64,000 nt of DNA from Cohnella kolymensis. Its GTDB lineage: Bacteria > Bacillota > Bacilli > Paenibacillales > Paenibacillaceae. This document shows, one piece after another, positions 8,133-16,621 of this stretch. The stretch covers positions 1-64,000 of the forward strand of contig NZ_JXAL01000008.1 in NCBI RefSeq assembly GCF_000829465.1, read 5' to 3'. Every line of letters begins with the position of its first letter. The stretch's first letter is position 1. The translations under genes were made by a program, and so were the position numbers. The notes under the pieces were generated by a model, which had not been told where the DNA came from, did not search any database, and saw only the letters and a program-made list of their open reading frames with translations.

Positions 8133-8300
8133 AAGGATCGCTGAATTTCCAAGTGGAAAACGGGGGAACCAACCGCGACGACGAATCATTTGTTTGTCGC
8201 CTGGGGTGAATCAGTGACGTTGTAATGGACGTCACAGTAGGGCGACTCTAAACGCCCGAATCCGTCAGCTAACCTCGTAAGCGTCGTTAGAGAGGGACAA
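8133..8300 (+). ncRNA. c-di-AMP (ydaO-yuaA) riboswitch
   Basis: Conserved blocks of the ydaO class can be read in order: GGATCGCTGAATTT, GGGGGAACCAA, GGGGTGAATC, GTAGGGCGACTC, CCCGAATCCGTCAGCTAACC, CTCGTAAGCG. The class turns genes off when c-di-AMP is high and typically controls potassium uptake and cell-wall genes. It sits 83 bases ahead of a KimA-type transporter, its classic partner. A hairpin at about 8318-8340 (CCGCAG with CTGTGG) could be part of the switch, but has no clean T tract. The ends of the aptamer are approximate. Confidence 0.92.
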
Positions 8301-8382
8301 CTACGGTTCGATTGCGGCCGCAGGGGGATACCTCTGTGGTTATTTGTTATTCAAAATACTCCTTAACTTGGCGGTGAAACGA

Positions 8383-10205
8383 ATGTTCTCTTTAAAACGT
8401 TTATTAATTGGACGGCCATTGAAATCGACGGAATTAGGCGAGCAAAAACTGAATAAGACAAAGGCACTCGCTATCCTTTCCTCCGATGCCTTGTCGTCGG
8501 TTGCATACGGTCCGGAGCAGATCTTGCTGGTCCTCATAACAGTGAGTGCAGCAGCATTTTGGTATTCGATCCCCATCGCAATCGGCGTATTGGTTTTGCT
8601 GCTGGCTCTGATTTTGTCGTATAGGCAAATTATCTTCGCCTATCCTCATGGCGGCGGAGCCTACGTGGTATCAAAGGAGAATTTGGGCCTGTATCCGGGG
8701 TTAATCGCTGGGGGTTCCTTGCTCGTCGATTACATTTTAACCGTGGCGGTAAGTGTGTCAGCGGGTACGGATGCGATCACCTCCGCTTTTCCAAGCTTGC
8801 ATGAACATACCGTCGCATTGCCGTTACATTTGTGATCTTGATAACCATTTTGAATTTACGGGGCGTTACGGAGTCTGCTTCCATCTTGGCCTATCCCGTT
8901 TATTTATTTGTTTTGGCGTTATTCATATTAATTGGAGCCGGAATATACAACTCGATCACAGGTCATATTCCACCTGATCTGCATACACCAATCGGTACGC
9001 CGGTCGCAGGAATCAGTCTATTTCTGCTGTTAAGAGCGTTTGCTTCGGGCAGCTCCGCGTTAACCGGTGTTGAAGCCATTTCAAACGCCATTCCAAACTT
9101 CAAAGACCCTGCCCCTAAAAACGCTGCTAAAACGTTAGTCGCGATGGGGTCATTATTGGCCTTGTTATTTTCGGGAATCGTATACCTCGCATATTATTAT
9201 GGAATAGTTCCGCGAGAAGAGGTCACCGTTGTGTCTCAAATTGCGGAGCAGACATTCGGACGCAGCTTTATGTATTACTTCATTCAAGGAACTACGGCAC
9301 TCATCTTAATCCTTGCTGCAAACACAGGGTATTCCGCTTTCCCTATGCTTGCAGTTAATCTTGCCAAAGATCGATTCATACCCCGAATGTTCACCGTTCG
9401 TGGAGACCGGTTAGGATACTCAAACGGAATTATCTCGCTTGGATTTTTTTCGATCCTATTGATCGTTGCCTTTGGAGGAAAAACGGAACATCTGATTCCG
9501 CTTTATGCGGTTGGCGTATTTATTCCATTTACTCTGTCGCAGAGCGGAATGGTGGTCAAATGGATCCGTGAAAAACCGCATGGATGGGTTTCAAAGCTCA
9601 TTATTAACACCACAGGTGCTGTGATTAGCTTTATCGTCTCGATGATGTTCTTTTTAACCAAGTTCTCGCAAGTGTGGCCGGTCTTAGTTTTCTTGCCTTT
9701 AATCATTTATCTATTTCATCGTATCAGAAAGCATTATGAAGCAGTTGGTGATCAGCTTAGACTTACAACATGTGAACCGATTGTGCCGATTGAGGGCAAT
9801 GTAATTATTCTCCCTGTTGCAGGTATAACTCATGTAGTTGAGAACTCATTGGCGTACGCCAAATCGATTTCCCCACAGCAGATTATTGCTGTATATGTCC
9901 CGTTTGAAAGAGAAGATGAACTCAAGTTTGAAGAGAAATGGAAGAAGTGGCAGCCTGATGTACGACTGGTCACTCTGCACTCGCCTTATAGAAGTATCAT
10001 TAATCCGTTAGCCAAATTTATAGATACAATTCAGCGTAAAGCAGCTGAATCCAACCACCAAGTTACGGTCATTATTCCACAATTCATACCCAAGAAAGGC
10101 TGGCAAAATATACTGCATAACCAATCAAGCTTATTGATTCGCGCCCACTTGCTATATCGGAGAAATGTCATTGTTACTACTGTGCCGTATCATTTAAAGA
10201 AATAA
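8383..10205 (+). pseudogene. kimA: KimA-type high-affinity K+ importer, one frameshift
   Basis: The APC-superfamily potassium transporter KimA (YdaO) is about 607 aa with 12 membrane helices and a cytosolic C-terminal domain. Residues 1-150 are read from ATG 8383 (IGRPLKSTELGEQKLNKTKA, SSDALSSVAYGPEQIL). The frame then stops at 8835, while the rest (LITILNLRGVTESASILAYP to the end) is open in the next frame. Restoring one base near 8817-8820, giving HTVAIAVTFVILI, makes it whole. GGCGGTG precedes the ATG. Control is by the c-di-AMP riboswitch upstream. A sequencing error is more likely than true inactivation. Confidence 0.87.
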
Positions 10206-10215
10206 AGACGTTAAC

Positions 10216-10248
10216 GAGGAGCTGTTGGAAAGCCAACGGCTCCTTTTG
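10216..10248 (+). terminator. Rho-independent terminator after kimA
   Basis: GGAGCTGTTGG pairs with CCAACGGCTCC around AAAG, followed by TTTT, shortly after the kimA stop. Confidence 0.88.
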
Positions 10249-10259
10249 TTCTGAAATCG

Positions 10260-10413
10260 TTAAATCCTCAGGTGTTCGGAGGATCGGCCGGCAGACCCTC
10301 AACCGGATGTATCATTTGAGGTAAACACCGAAGCATTAGAACGTATAACGCCGGATCAGCCTTTCAATCCTAAGTCTGGTAAAACACTGGATCCTTCTCT
10401 TACGCCAGACAGC
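10260..10413 (+). other. Unassigned open stretch, possible coding remnant
   Basis: One frame stays open for about 50 codons between two stops and reads like protein (PADPQPDVSFEVNTEALE, then PDQPFNPKSGKTLDPS). It has no start codon or ribosome-binding site that I can find. It may be the tail of a decayed gene; I do not recognise the family. Confidence 0.3.
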
Positions 10414-10492
10414 TAGGGAGCCTCAGCCCACCGGCTATTCCAGACTGTTTTCATGAACGGATGTTGCTGTTAAACTTAATTCAAAGGTGCGT

Positions 10493-10523
10493 AAAGGAGC
10501 CGACTGTGAAGACCGGCTCCTTT
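10493..10523 (+). terminator. Symmetric hairpin, probable terminator
   Basis: AAAGGAGCCG and CGGCTCCTTT form a 10-bp stem around an 11-base loop, with A and T runs on both sides. It lies 28 bases ahead of the VTT-domain gene and would end transcription entering from upstream in either direction. Confidence 0.65.
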
Positions 10524-10550
10524 AGGTTTGAACAGCTTGAGAGGGGCAGA

Positions 10551-11210
10551 GTGGATTTGTTCAAAAAGGTTGGAGTTATCGGAATTTATACTGTTGCGGC
10601 ATTGCTTCTATGGTTAAACCGCAGCTCTCTTATTCTTTGGATGGAATCGGATACGGAGTGGTATCGGAATATTCTGATTGTGCTGCTAGCTTTGGTAATC
10701 GCCATAGTACCCGCGTTACCTTACGGAATAGTGGCCGCTGTAATGGGGGCCAAATTCGGAGCTTTCACCGGATCTCTGTTAAATGTCACGATATCTGTTC
10801 TCGCTGCCTTGATTTTGTTTATGCTGGTGCGGCGCACATTCTCAGAACAACAGCGAACAAAGGCTGCGAACGTTAAGGGGATCCGCTTTCTCACGAAATT
10901 TACCGAAACAAATCCGTTCTTCACCATTTTGTTTGCCCGATTACTGCCGATTGTTCCAGCGCAAGCGGTCAATATTTATGCCGCCATCACCCGTATAGCA
11001 TGGAAACCCTACATTATAGCAACAGCTATTGGTAAAGTTCCCTTTATCATCATGGTCACGTTATTGGGCGACCGATTTCTTCAGAATGCTGATTTTAGGG
11101 AAGTCTTCATTATTGTCGGCTTGTACGCTGTTTTTATAGGCGTGGTATACGTAGTGTACCGATTTTACGTACATAGAGTTAGAGAATCGAGGACGCAGGG
11201 GGAAAGCTGA
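10551..11210 (+). CDS. TVP38/TMEM64 (VTT/SNARE-associated) family membrane protein
   Basis: This 219-aa membrane protein has about six helices and the VTT-domain signature: LPYGIVAAVMGAKFGAFTGSLLN, then ARLLPIVPAQAVNIYAAITRI with the conserved R and P, and IGKVPFIIM. The family is linked to lipid scrambling or undecaprenyl-phosphate handling, but not for this branch specifically. GTG 10551 is chosen because GAGGGG lies directly upstream and the preceding 90 bases of the open frame include a terminator-like hairpin. Confidence 0.8.
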   Translation: MDLFKKVGVIGIYTVAALLLWLNRSSLILWMESDTEWYRNILIVLLALVIAIVPALPYGIVAAVMGAKFGAFTGSLLNVTISVLAALILFMLVRRTFSEQQRTKAANVKGIRFLTKFTETNPFFTILFARLLPIVPAQAVNIYAAITRIAWKPYIIATAIGKVPFIIMVTLLGDRFLQNADFREVFIIVGLYAVFIGVVYVVYRFYVHRVRESRTQGES

Positions 11211-11246
11211 AGCCGCGAGCTCTCTCGGAACCCACTCTTACAACGA

Positions 11247-11271
11247 AAGGGCTGCCGGCGACAGCCCTTTT
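11247..11271. terminator. Shared terminator between convergent genes
   Basis: AAGGGCTG and CAGCCCTT pair around CCGGCGA, with T on the plus side and A on the minus side. It lies between the stops of the VTT-domain gene and the convergent araC-type gene. Confidence 0.8.
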
Positions 11272-12159
11272 AGCCGCGTTCCCGGATCTTTTTATAATAC
11301 TGACTCGGAGAAAGCCCGGTATACTTTTTGAACACTTTACTGAAATAGTAAGGATCGTTTAATCCCGTCAAATAGCCGATTTCTCCAATGCTCAAATGGG
11401 TAGCTTCGATCAGCTCCTTGGCATGATCGATTCGTACAAGATTCACATACTGGGTAATCGTATGGCCGGTTACTTTGCTGAAAACTCTGTTCATATAGTC
11501 GTAGTTGCATTCAAACTCCCGTTCAATGTCGCTTCCAATGATCTTCTGAGCATAGTTTTGATGGATATAATCGAGCAGCGCATGTACTTTCATGAACGAT
11601 TTCGTGTTCTTGCTGCTATCGTTCTGGAGCTGATTGAGCAAGTACTCACGCGAGATTTCAATGAACAGCTCGGACATCTTTAATGCCGTAAGGCTCCGGT
11701 TATAATTTTTGCGCCGGTATAGATTCACCATTTCATCCATGGCGTGGAAAGCGTAATGAAGGCTGCTTTTGTTGGTGAGCGTCGAATATTTAGGAAGATA
11801 GCACGTATCGTTATCCTCGGCAGACTGAGCGGATCCGTCGTCGAAAAGAAAGTGCCTGGCGACGGCAGCTGCATCGAGATTGGTCCGCCGGCGGATTTCC
11901 GGATGGTCGAAGTGCACGTAATAATAGTCGCATTCATGCTTTTCAAAACCCTCGTGATTCAGGTTAGGCTCCAACAGCAGGATATCGCCTTTCGTAAGCG
12001 TGTAACGGTGTCCGTTCTCTTGAATATCCAGTTGACCGCTTTTGATGAAATATAGAATATATTCATCGGTATTCCTTTGAAATGCTGCCAGGGATTTTTA
12101 TAGGAGACGAAGCCCACCAGTTTGATTTTTGGAACATACTCCATATTCACTGCCAGCAT
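11270..12159 (-). pseudogene. AraC-family regulator with cupin-type N-terminus, one frameshift
   Basis: Two overlapping frames make one AraC/XylS regulator of about 295 aa. The N-terminal ligand domain runs from ATG 12159 (MEYVPKIKLVGFVSYKNPWQ, then GIPMN). After a lost base near 12060-12063 it should continue YILYFIKSGQLDIQENGHRY, joining the C-terminal frame. The two-HTH domain is at the end (SIGEIGYLTGLNDPYYFSKVFKK, YTGLSPSQYYKK). GAGG precedes the start. It is divergent from thuA, so it probably controls the thuA/oxidoreductase/MATE cluster in response to a sugar-like ligand. Confidence 0.85.
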
Positions 12160-12289
12160 GACCTCAGCCTCCCTGCAGAAAAGTCGCTTTTGTACAAAAA
12201 GAGTCTTTTTCCGACATTCCCGTTTATTCTACCACAGCCTATACTGAGAGAGTGTAATAATTGATTTTACCAACGGGAGGTCTCACGTT
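12160..12289. promoter_or_regulatory. Divergent araC-type / thuA intergenic region
   Basis: This 130-base spacer must hold both promoters. Toward thuA, TATACTGAGAGAGTGTAAT near 12240-12258 includes -10-like elements, and GGGAGG (12275-12280) is the thuA ribosome-binding site. I cannot name an operator with confidence. Confidence 0.4.
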
Positions 12290-13033
12290 TTGGCAACTAT
12301 TAAAGTTACGGTATGGAACGAGTATCGTCATGAAAGACACAACGAGCATGTGGCCGGTATTTATCCGGAAGGCATCCACAATGCGATCGCGGGATATTTG
12401 AAAAAGAACGATACGTTTGAAGTAAAGACGGCGGTGCTGGACGATCCGGATCACGGGTTGACGGATGAGACGCTCGATAACACGGATGTGCTCATTTGGT
12501 GGGGGCACTTGGCTCATCATGAGGTACGTGACGATATTGTCGAAAAAGTCCGGAACAAGGTGTTGGAGGGAATGGGAATTATCGTTCTTCACTCGGGTCA
12601 TGGTTCCAAAATATTTCAGCGGCTGCTGGGCACGCAGACCGGATCGTTGAAATGGCGCGATGACGGTGAAAAGGAAAGATTGTGGGTCATTGAGCATGGG
12701 CACCCGATTGTAGAGGGATTAGGCGAGTACATCGAGATCCCGAAAGAAGAAATGTACGGCGAACGTTTCGAGATTCCGGCGCCGGACGAGCTGGTGTTTA
12801 TCTCGTGGTTCGAGGGTGGAGAAGTGTTCCGAAGCGGATGCACCTATAGAAGAGGAAAAGGCAAATTGTTTTACTTCAGACCGGGTCATGAGACGTTCCC
12901 GATCTATCATCACCCGGAAGTGCTGAAAGTCATATCCAACGGCGTTCGCTGGGCAGCTCCGACGACAGGCGCCAAAGCGAGTTACGGCAGAGTGGAACCG
13001 ATAGAGAAAATTCGCAGTGCGGAAGGGAACTGA
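12290..13033 (+). CDS. ThuA-domain protein (trehalose-utilisation-like glutamine amidotransferase fold)
   Basis: A 247-aa cytosolic protein with the ThuA fold: [14 protein letters not shown] at the start, [24 protein letters not shown] and [16 protein letters not shown]. ThuA proteins occur with sugar oxidoreductases, and ThuA/ThuB of rhizobia act in trehalose conversion to 3-keto forms; the exact substrate here is unknown. TTG 12290 is used because GGGAGG lies 9 bases before it and no ATG fits. It is followed after 4 bases by a Gfo/Idh/MocA oxidoreductase, which supports a joint ketosugar pathway. Confidence 0.87.
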   Translation: MATIKVTVWNEYRHERHNEHVAGIYPEGIHNAIAGYLKKNDTFEVKTAVLDDPDHGLTDETLDNTDVLIWWGHLAHHEVRDDIVEKVRNKVLEGMGIIVLHSGHGSKIFQRLLGTQTGSLKWRDDGEKERLWVIEHGHPIVEGLGEYIEIPKEEMYGERFEIPAPDELVFISWFEGGEVFRSGCTYRRGKGKLFYFRPGHETFPIYHHPEVLKVISNGVRWAAPTTGAKASYGRVEPIEKIRSAEGN

Positions 13034-13037
13034 TAAA

Positions 13038-14102
13038 ATGCAAATTTTCCGAGTGGGATTAATCGGTCTGGGCGGTATGGCGAATGCGCATGTTAACGGT
13101 TTGAAGAGCATCTCCAATATTACGATTTCCGCGATTTGCGATGTGCAGCCAAGTGCGCTGGTCAAATTCGGCGAGCAATTAGGAGTACCGGATGAGAAGA
13201 GATTCTCAGACTATCGTCAAATGATTCAGCACCCTGACGTGGATGCGGTAATCTCCGTTACACCTAATATTGTCCATGCTGAAATTATGAAAGCTTGTAT
13301 AGAAGCCCGCAAACCGTTCTTGTCCGAAAAACCGTTTACGATGACGCTTCAGGAAGCCGAAGACGTAAAGGCAGCTTTCGATGCAAGTCCGGTTCCGTCG
13401 ATGGTGGGCTTCAGCTACAGATACACGCCGGCTTTCCGGCTTGCACGGGAGCTGCTGCTGCAAGGGAAAATAGGCAAAGTGCGCAGCTTCTCGGTCCAAT
13501 ATTTGCAAGGATGGGGTTCGGCCGTTTACAACACGCCTTTCCTGTGGAGATTTGACAAGGATATGACGGGCACCGGAACACTCGGTGATTTAGGGGCGCA
13601 CATGATCGATTTGGCACACTATCTGATCGGGCCTTTTAAAGAGCTGTCGGCGATGATGGAAACTTTGATCCCCGAGAGAAAAAGTCTGAATTCCGATGAA
13701 TTCGTCAAGGTGGAAGTGGACGATTTCGCCAGCTTTCAAGCCCGCATGGAGAATGGCGCCGTTGGTATCTTTCAGACGACAAGGAACGCGATCGGGTCCG
13801 GCAATCAGCACGAAATTTCCCTCTTTGGCGATCAAGGAACGATCCACGCCAGCACGGTTAACCCTGACCAAGTCATCTGGATTCACGTTGATGAGACGAC
13901 GGGCGAAATCGTGGAGAAGAAATTAAATGTTCCGGGCCGGTTAAAGATATCCCAGTGGGAAGATTTCGCGCAATTGCTGGCCGGAACTCCGGGTGACGGA
14001 CTGCCGGATTTTGCAGCGGGTTACGAGAATCAGAGGGTTCTGGAAGCCATTATTCGGTCTGACGCTTTGAAAACTACGGTTTCGGTGGCTGATGAAATCT
14101 AA
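13038..14102 (+). CDS. Gfo/Idh/MocA-family NAD(P)-dependent oxidoreductase
   Basis: This 354-aa dehydrogenase has an N-terminal Rossmann fold (VGLIGLGGMANAHVNGL), the family motif SEKPFTMTLQEAEDV with the conserved EKP, and the C-terminal alpha/beta domain starting GFSYRYTPAFRLARELL. The presumed catalytic site includes D and H in GDLGAHMIDLAHYLIG. It would oxidise a sugar or inositol-type hydroxyl. ATG 13038 has GGAAGGG upstream; an in-frame ATG earlier lies within thuA. It is operonic with thuA and overlaps the MATE gene by 11 bases. Confidence 0.92.
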   Translation: MQIFRVGLIGLGGMANAHVNGLKSISNITISAICDVQPSALVKFGEQLGVPDEKRFSDYRQMIQHPDVDAVISVTPNIVHAEIMKACIEARKPFLSEKPFTMTLQEAEDVKAAFDASPVPSMVGFSYRYTPAFRLARELLLQGKIGKVRSFSVQYLQGWGSAVYNTPFLWRFDKDMTGTGTLGDLGAHMIDLAHYLIGPFKELSAMMETLIPERKSLNSDEFVKVEVDDFASFQARMENGAVGIFQTTRNAIGSGNQHEISLFGDQGTIHASTVNPDQVIWIHVDETTGEIVEKKLNVPGRLKISQWEDFAQLLAGTPGDGLPDFAAGYENQRVLEAIIRSDALKTTVSVADEI

Positions 14103-15441
14103 AGAATTATCGCTCATTGCAGTTACGTGGCCGATCTTCATCGAATTCGGCCTGCACATCCTGATGCGCACAGTGGATGTGTTCATGCTGAGCCAGGTGT
14201 CTGATGATGCGGTAGCTGCGGTGGGCGTATCTAACCAGATCGTAATGATGGCCGTTATGGTGTTCCAATTCGTCGCCATGGGGTCCGCGGTAGTCGTATC
14301 TCAGTACCTCGGCGCCAAACAGACGAATGAAATCGACAGGCTTGTCGGATCTGCGTTAGGTTTGAATTTTGTGTTCGGAATGGTTGTGAGCATCGGTCTC
14401 GTTTTGTTCAGCACCACCCTGCTGCAAGTGTTCAACCTGGGAGCGGGACTGTTCGAGATGGCTCAAAGCTATCTGACTATCGCGTGTGCGGCTCTCGTGG
14501 TGCAAGCCTTGTTGTCCGTGACCGCAGCCATTATTCAAACTCATGGCTTCACCCGTCATACGATGCTGGTCGCCTTGGGCATGAATGTGTTGAACATCAT
14601 CGGCAATTATCTGTTCATCTTCGGCCTGTTCGGCGTTCCGAAGCTGGGCGTTACCGGTGTGGCCATCTCCACCGCGACTAGTCAGTTGATCGGACTCGCG
14701 GTCAACCTGATGATCCTGCACAAAGTGGTGGGCGTGCGCCTGCAATGGCGGAGCATGATCCGTTGGCAGCGCGATCATGTGGCCAAAGTATTGCGTGTCG
14801 GTGTTCCCTCAGCCGCGGTGACATTGTCCTACAATGCTAACCAATTCGTGACGACAATGTTCATCTCATCGCTCGGCGCGGTTATGCTGACCACGAAAAT
14901 ATACACGCAAAACATTATGCTCATCGTGATGATACTCGGTATTTCGCTGGCCAGAGGAACCCAGATCATCGTCGGGCATCTGGTCGGGGCCGGGGAGCAG
15001 GAGGAAGCTTATACCCGCGTGCTCCGCAATCTGTTCTACAGCATCGGGATCACACTGTTCGGCGTACTGATCTTGACCTTTTTTCGGGTCCCGTTGCTCA
15101 GCCTGTTCACCGACTCTTCCGAGATCATCAGTATGGGTGCGGCGCTGCTTCTGGTCGGTTTCTTATTGGAGCCGGCACGAAATTTCAATGTCATCCTGGA
15201 AAAATCGCTTCAGGCCACCGGTGACGCCGGCTACACGATGGCCTCATCCGTACTGATCATGTGGCTCTTCAGCGTTCCGCTCACTTACTTTTTGGGCATC
15301 TATATGGGATACGGGTTATATGGAATATGGGCGGCGTTTATTATTGACGAATGGGCCAGGGGGTTGTCCCTTTACGTTCGTTGGAGAAATAAGGGCTGGA
15401 AGAAGAAGTCGCTTGTTCAACGCGGAACGGTTTCTACTTGA
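14092..15441 (+). CDS. MATE-family multidrug/compound efflux transporter
   Basis: A 449-aa, 12-helix antiporter of the MATE family. Two similar halves are visible, with the opening WPIFIEFGLHILMRTVDVFML and VSDDAVAAVGVSNQI typical of NorM/YpnP-like members. Its ATG lies within the end of the oxidoreductase gene, so it is translated by coupling. The arrangement suggests export of a product or analogue of the ThuA pathway, although MATE substrates cannot be read from sequence. Confidence 0.93.
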   Translation: MKSKELSLIAVTWPIFIEFGLHILMRTVDVFMLSQVSDDAVAAVGVSNQIVMMAVMVFQFVAMGSAVVVSQYLGAKQTNEIDRLVGSALGLNFVFGMVVSIGLVLFSTTLLQVFNLGAGLFEMAQSYLTIACAALVVQALLSVTAAIIQTHGFTRHTMLVALGMNVLNIIGNYLFIFGLFGVPKLGVTGVAISTATSQLIGLAVNLMILHKVVGVRLQWRSMIRWQRDHVAKVLRVGVPSAAVTLSYNANQFVTTMFISSLGAVMLTTKIYTQNIMLIVMILGISLARGTQIIVGHLVGAGEQEEAYTRVLRNLFYSIGITLFGVLILTFFRVPLLSLFTDSSEIISMGAALLLVGFLLEPARNFNVILEKSLQATGDAGYTMASSVLIMWLFSVPLTYFLGIYMGYGLYGIWAAFIIDEWARGLSLYVRWRNKGWKKKSLVQRGTVST

Positions 15442-15474
15442 ACAATCAGTTCAAAAATTAAACTTAACATGCAA

Positions 15475-15507
15475 AATGGAGTGCAGATGGGCAGCACTCC
15501 ATTTTTG
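15475..15507 (+). terminator. Rho-independent terminator after the MATE gene
   Basis: AAATGGAGTGC and GCAGCACTCCATTT pair, followed by a T run. It closes the thuA-oxidoreductase-MATE unit. Confidence 0.9.
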
Positions 15508-15521
15508 TTGTAGAAACAAAG

Positions 15522-15755
15522 TTATTTGATTTCTGTTTTTAATCGGATTGTTTGAACTTTTTCTTCAGTGCTCCAATATTCGAGTATAAGATTATGTTTT
15601 GAGTCTTTATATGTATAGATTTCCGCGCCTTGCTCCATGGTCTTTTCTCCTATTTTTTGTTCCTCAACCATCAGCGGTGCCCGTTCCTTCGGCAACTCGG
15701 TATTAGGCTGATATCCATACAATCTTTGCCCAGACAAATCAACTTCTTCTATCAT
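15522..15755 (-). CDS. Hypothetical 77-aa protein, possibly a fragment
   Basis: The frame from ATG 15755 encodes a charged soluble protein (EEVDLSGQRLYGYQPNTEL to KVQTIRLKTEIK) that I do not recognise. No ribosome-binding site precedes the start, and a stop codon lies three codons upstream in frame, so this is either a minor gene or the C-terminal remnant of a longer one. It is convergent to the MATE gene and divergent from csoR. Confidence 0.35.
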   Translation of the reverse strand: MIEEVDLSGQRLYGYQPNTELPKERAPLMVEEQKIGEKTMEQGAEIYTYKDSKHNLILEYWSTEEKVQTIRLKTEIK

Positions 15756-15786
15756 GAAAATGTTTCAGAGCAGATATTATTGCAAC

Positions 15787-15816
15787 TTGGCATAGGATAG
15801 GGGGTTAGGGTAAAAT
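15787..15816 (+). promoter_or_regulatory. csoR promoter with G-tract CsoR box
   Basis: TTGGCA (15787-15792) and TAAAAT (15811-15816) are 18 bases apart, and the spacer holds GGATAGGGGGTTAGGG. Similar G-tract sequences occur at the copZ promoter and ahead of the 47-aa membrane peptide. CsoR-family operators are G/C-tract elements of this type, so CsoR probably represses its own gene here. Confidence 0.75.
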
Positions 15817-15839
15817 ATAGTTGTAAAGGGGGAATAAGC

Positions 15840-16190
15840 ATGGAACTCGAAACGCCGGCTGCATCTCCGGAGCAAACGAATCAAGATGAACAGAATCACG
15901 ATGGGCGCGATCACCAGCACAGCCATCATTCGGAGAAAACAAAGACCAATCTCACCAACCGTTTGAACCGCATCGAAGGGCAAGTGCGCGGGATTAAAGG
16001 GCTTATTGAAAGAGATGCGTATTGTGATGATGTGTTGAATCAGATCGCTTCCGTGCAAGCCGCTTTGAATGGAGTCGGCAAGCTTCTCCTTGAGGAACAT
16101 ATGAAGAGCTGTGTCGTCGAAAAGATCCAGGAAGGCGATTTAGGGGTTATTAATGAACTGCTGACCACGATAAATAAACTGATGAAATAA
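15840..16190 (+). CDS. csoR: CsoR, copper-sensing transcriptional repressor
   Basis: This 116-aa all-helical DUF156-family repressor carries the complete Cu(I) triad C62, H87, C91 (DAYCDDVL, EEHMKSC), which separates copper sensors from Ni, Co and formaldehyde sensors of the family. The N-terminal 35 residues are unusually rich in His, Asp and Gln (DHQHSHHSEK) and may bind metal too. AAAGGGG lies before ATG 15840. It has its own terminator and probably releases the csoR, copZ-copA and 47-aa-peptide promoters when Cu(I) binds. Confidence 0.93.
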   Translation: MELETPAASPEQTNQDEQNHDGRDHQHSHHSEKTKTNLTNRLNRIEGQVRGIKGLIERDAYCDDVLNQIASVQAALNGVGKLLLEEHMKSCVVEKIQEGDLGVINELLTTINKLMK

Positions 16191-16193
16191 TGG

Positions 16194-16228
16194 AAACAAA
16201 TGTGCTGTGAGCGCACATTTGTTTTTTT
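16194..16228 (+). terminator. Rho-independent terminator after csoR
   Basis: AAACAAATGTGC and GCGCACATTTGTTT form a long stem around TGTGA, followed by T residues. It insulates csoR from the copZ promoter. Confidence 0.93.
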
Positions 16229-16252
16229 CTATAAACATAATTTTGGATGTAC

Positions 16253-16282
16253 TTGACATAGGGTAGGGGGGTATTGTATAAA
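16253..16282 (+). promoter_or_regulatory. copZ-copA promoter with CsoR box
   Basis: TTGACA (16253-16258) and TATAAA (16277-16282) are 18 bases apart, with TAGGGTAGGGGGGTATT in between. It is the best of the three G-tract boxes and is placed for steric repression by CsoR. Confidence 0.82.
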
Positions 16283-16329
16283 TAAAGTAAGGAATGAACA
16301 AAATATAATTCATAGAGGAGGATTTCATC

Positions 16330-16533
16330 ATGCAAAACGTAACATTGAAGGTACAAGGAATGAGCTGCAACCATTGTGTCAACTCGGTCGAAGGTGCTGT
16401 AAAGAAACTTGGTGCCGCCGCAAAAGTCGATCTTGCCGCCGGTGCGGTCGACGTGCAATATGACGATAACAAGCTCAGTTTGGACGATATCAAAGCAGCC
16501 ATCGAGGATCAAGGATATGACGTTGTTGCGTAA
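16330..16533 (+). CDS. copZ: CopZ, copper chaperone
   Basis: A 67-aa single heavy-metal-associated domain with the copper-binding loop GMSCNHC near residue 12. CopZ proteins carry Cu(I) in the cytosol and pass it to the N-terminal domains of CopA. GAGGAGG lies 7-13 bases before ATG 16330. The CsoR-box promoter is just upstream and copA follows after about 90 bases, giving the classic copper-efflux arrangement. Confidence 0.95.
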   Translation: MQNVTLKVQGMSCNHCVNSVEGAVKKLGAAAKVDLAAGAVDVQYDDNKLSLDDIKAAIEDQGYDVVA

Positions 16534-16621
16534 CGTGGCCCGGCCTTAGGCTTGCTGCTTGCTTCTGTTACAATAAATCTAACGTCACATTTTCCAACAC
16601 GGAAGAAACCAGGTGATTCAA

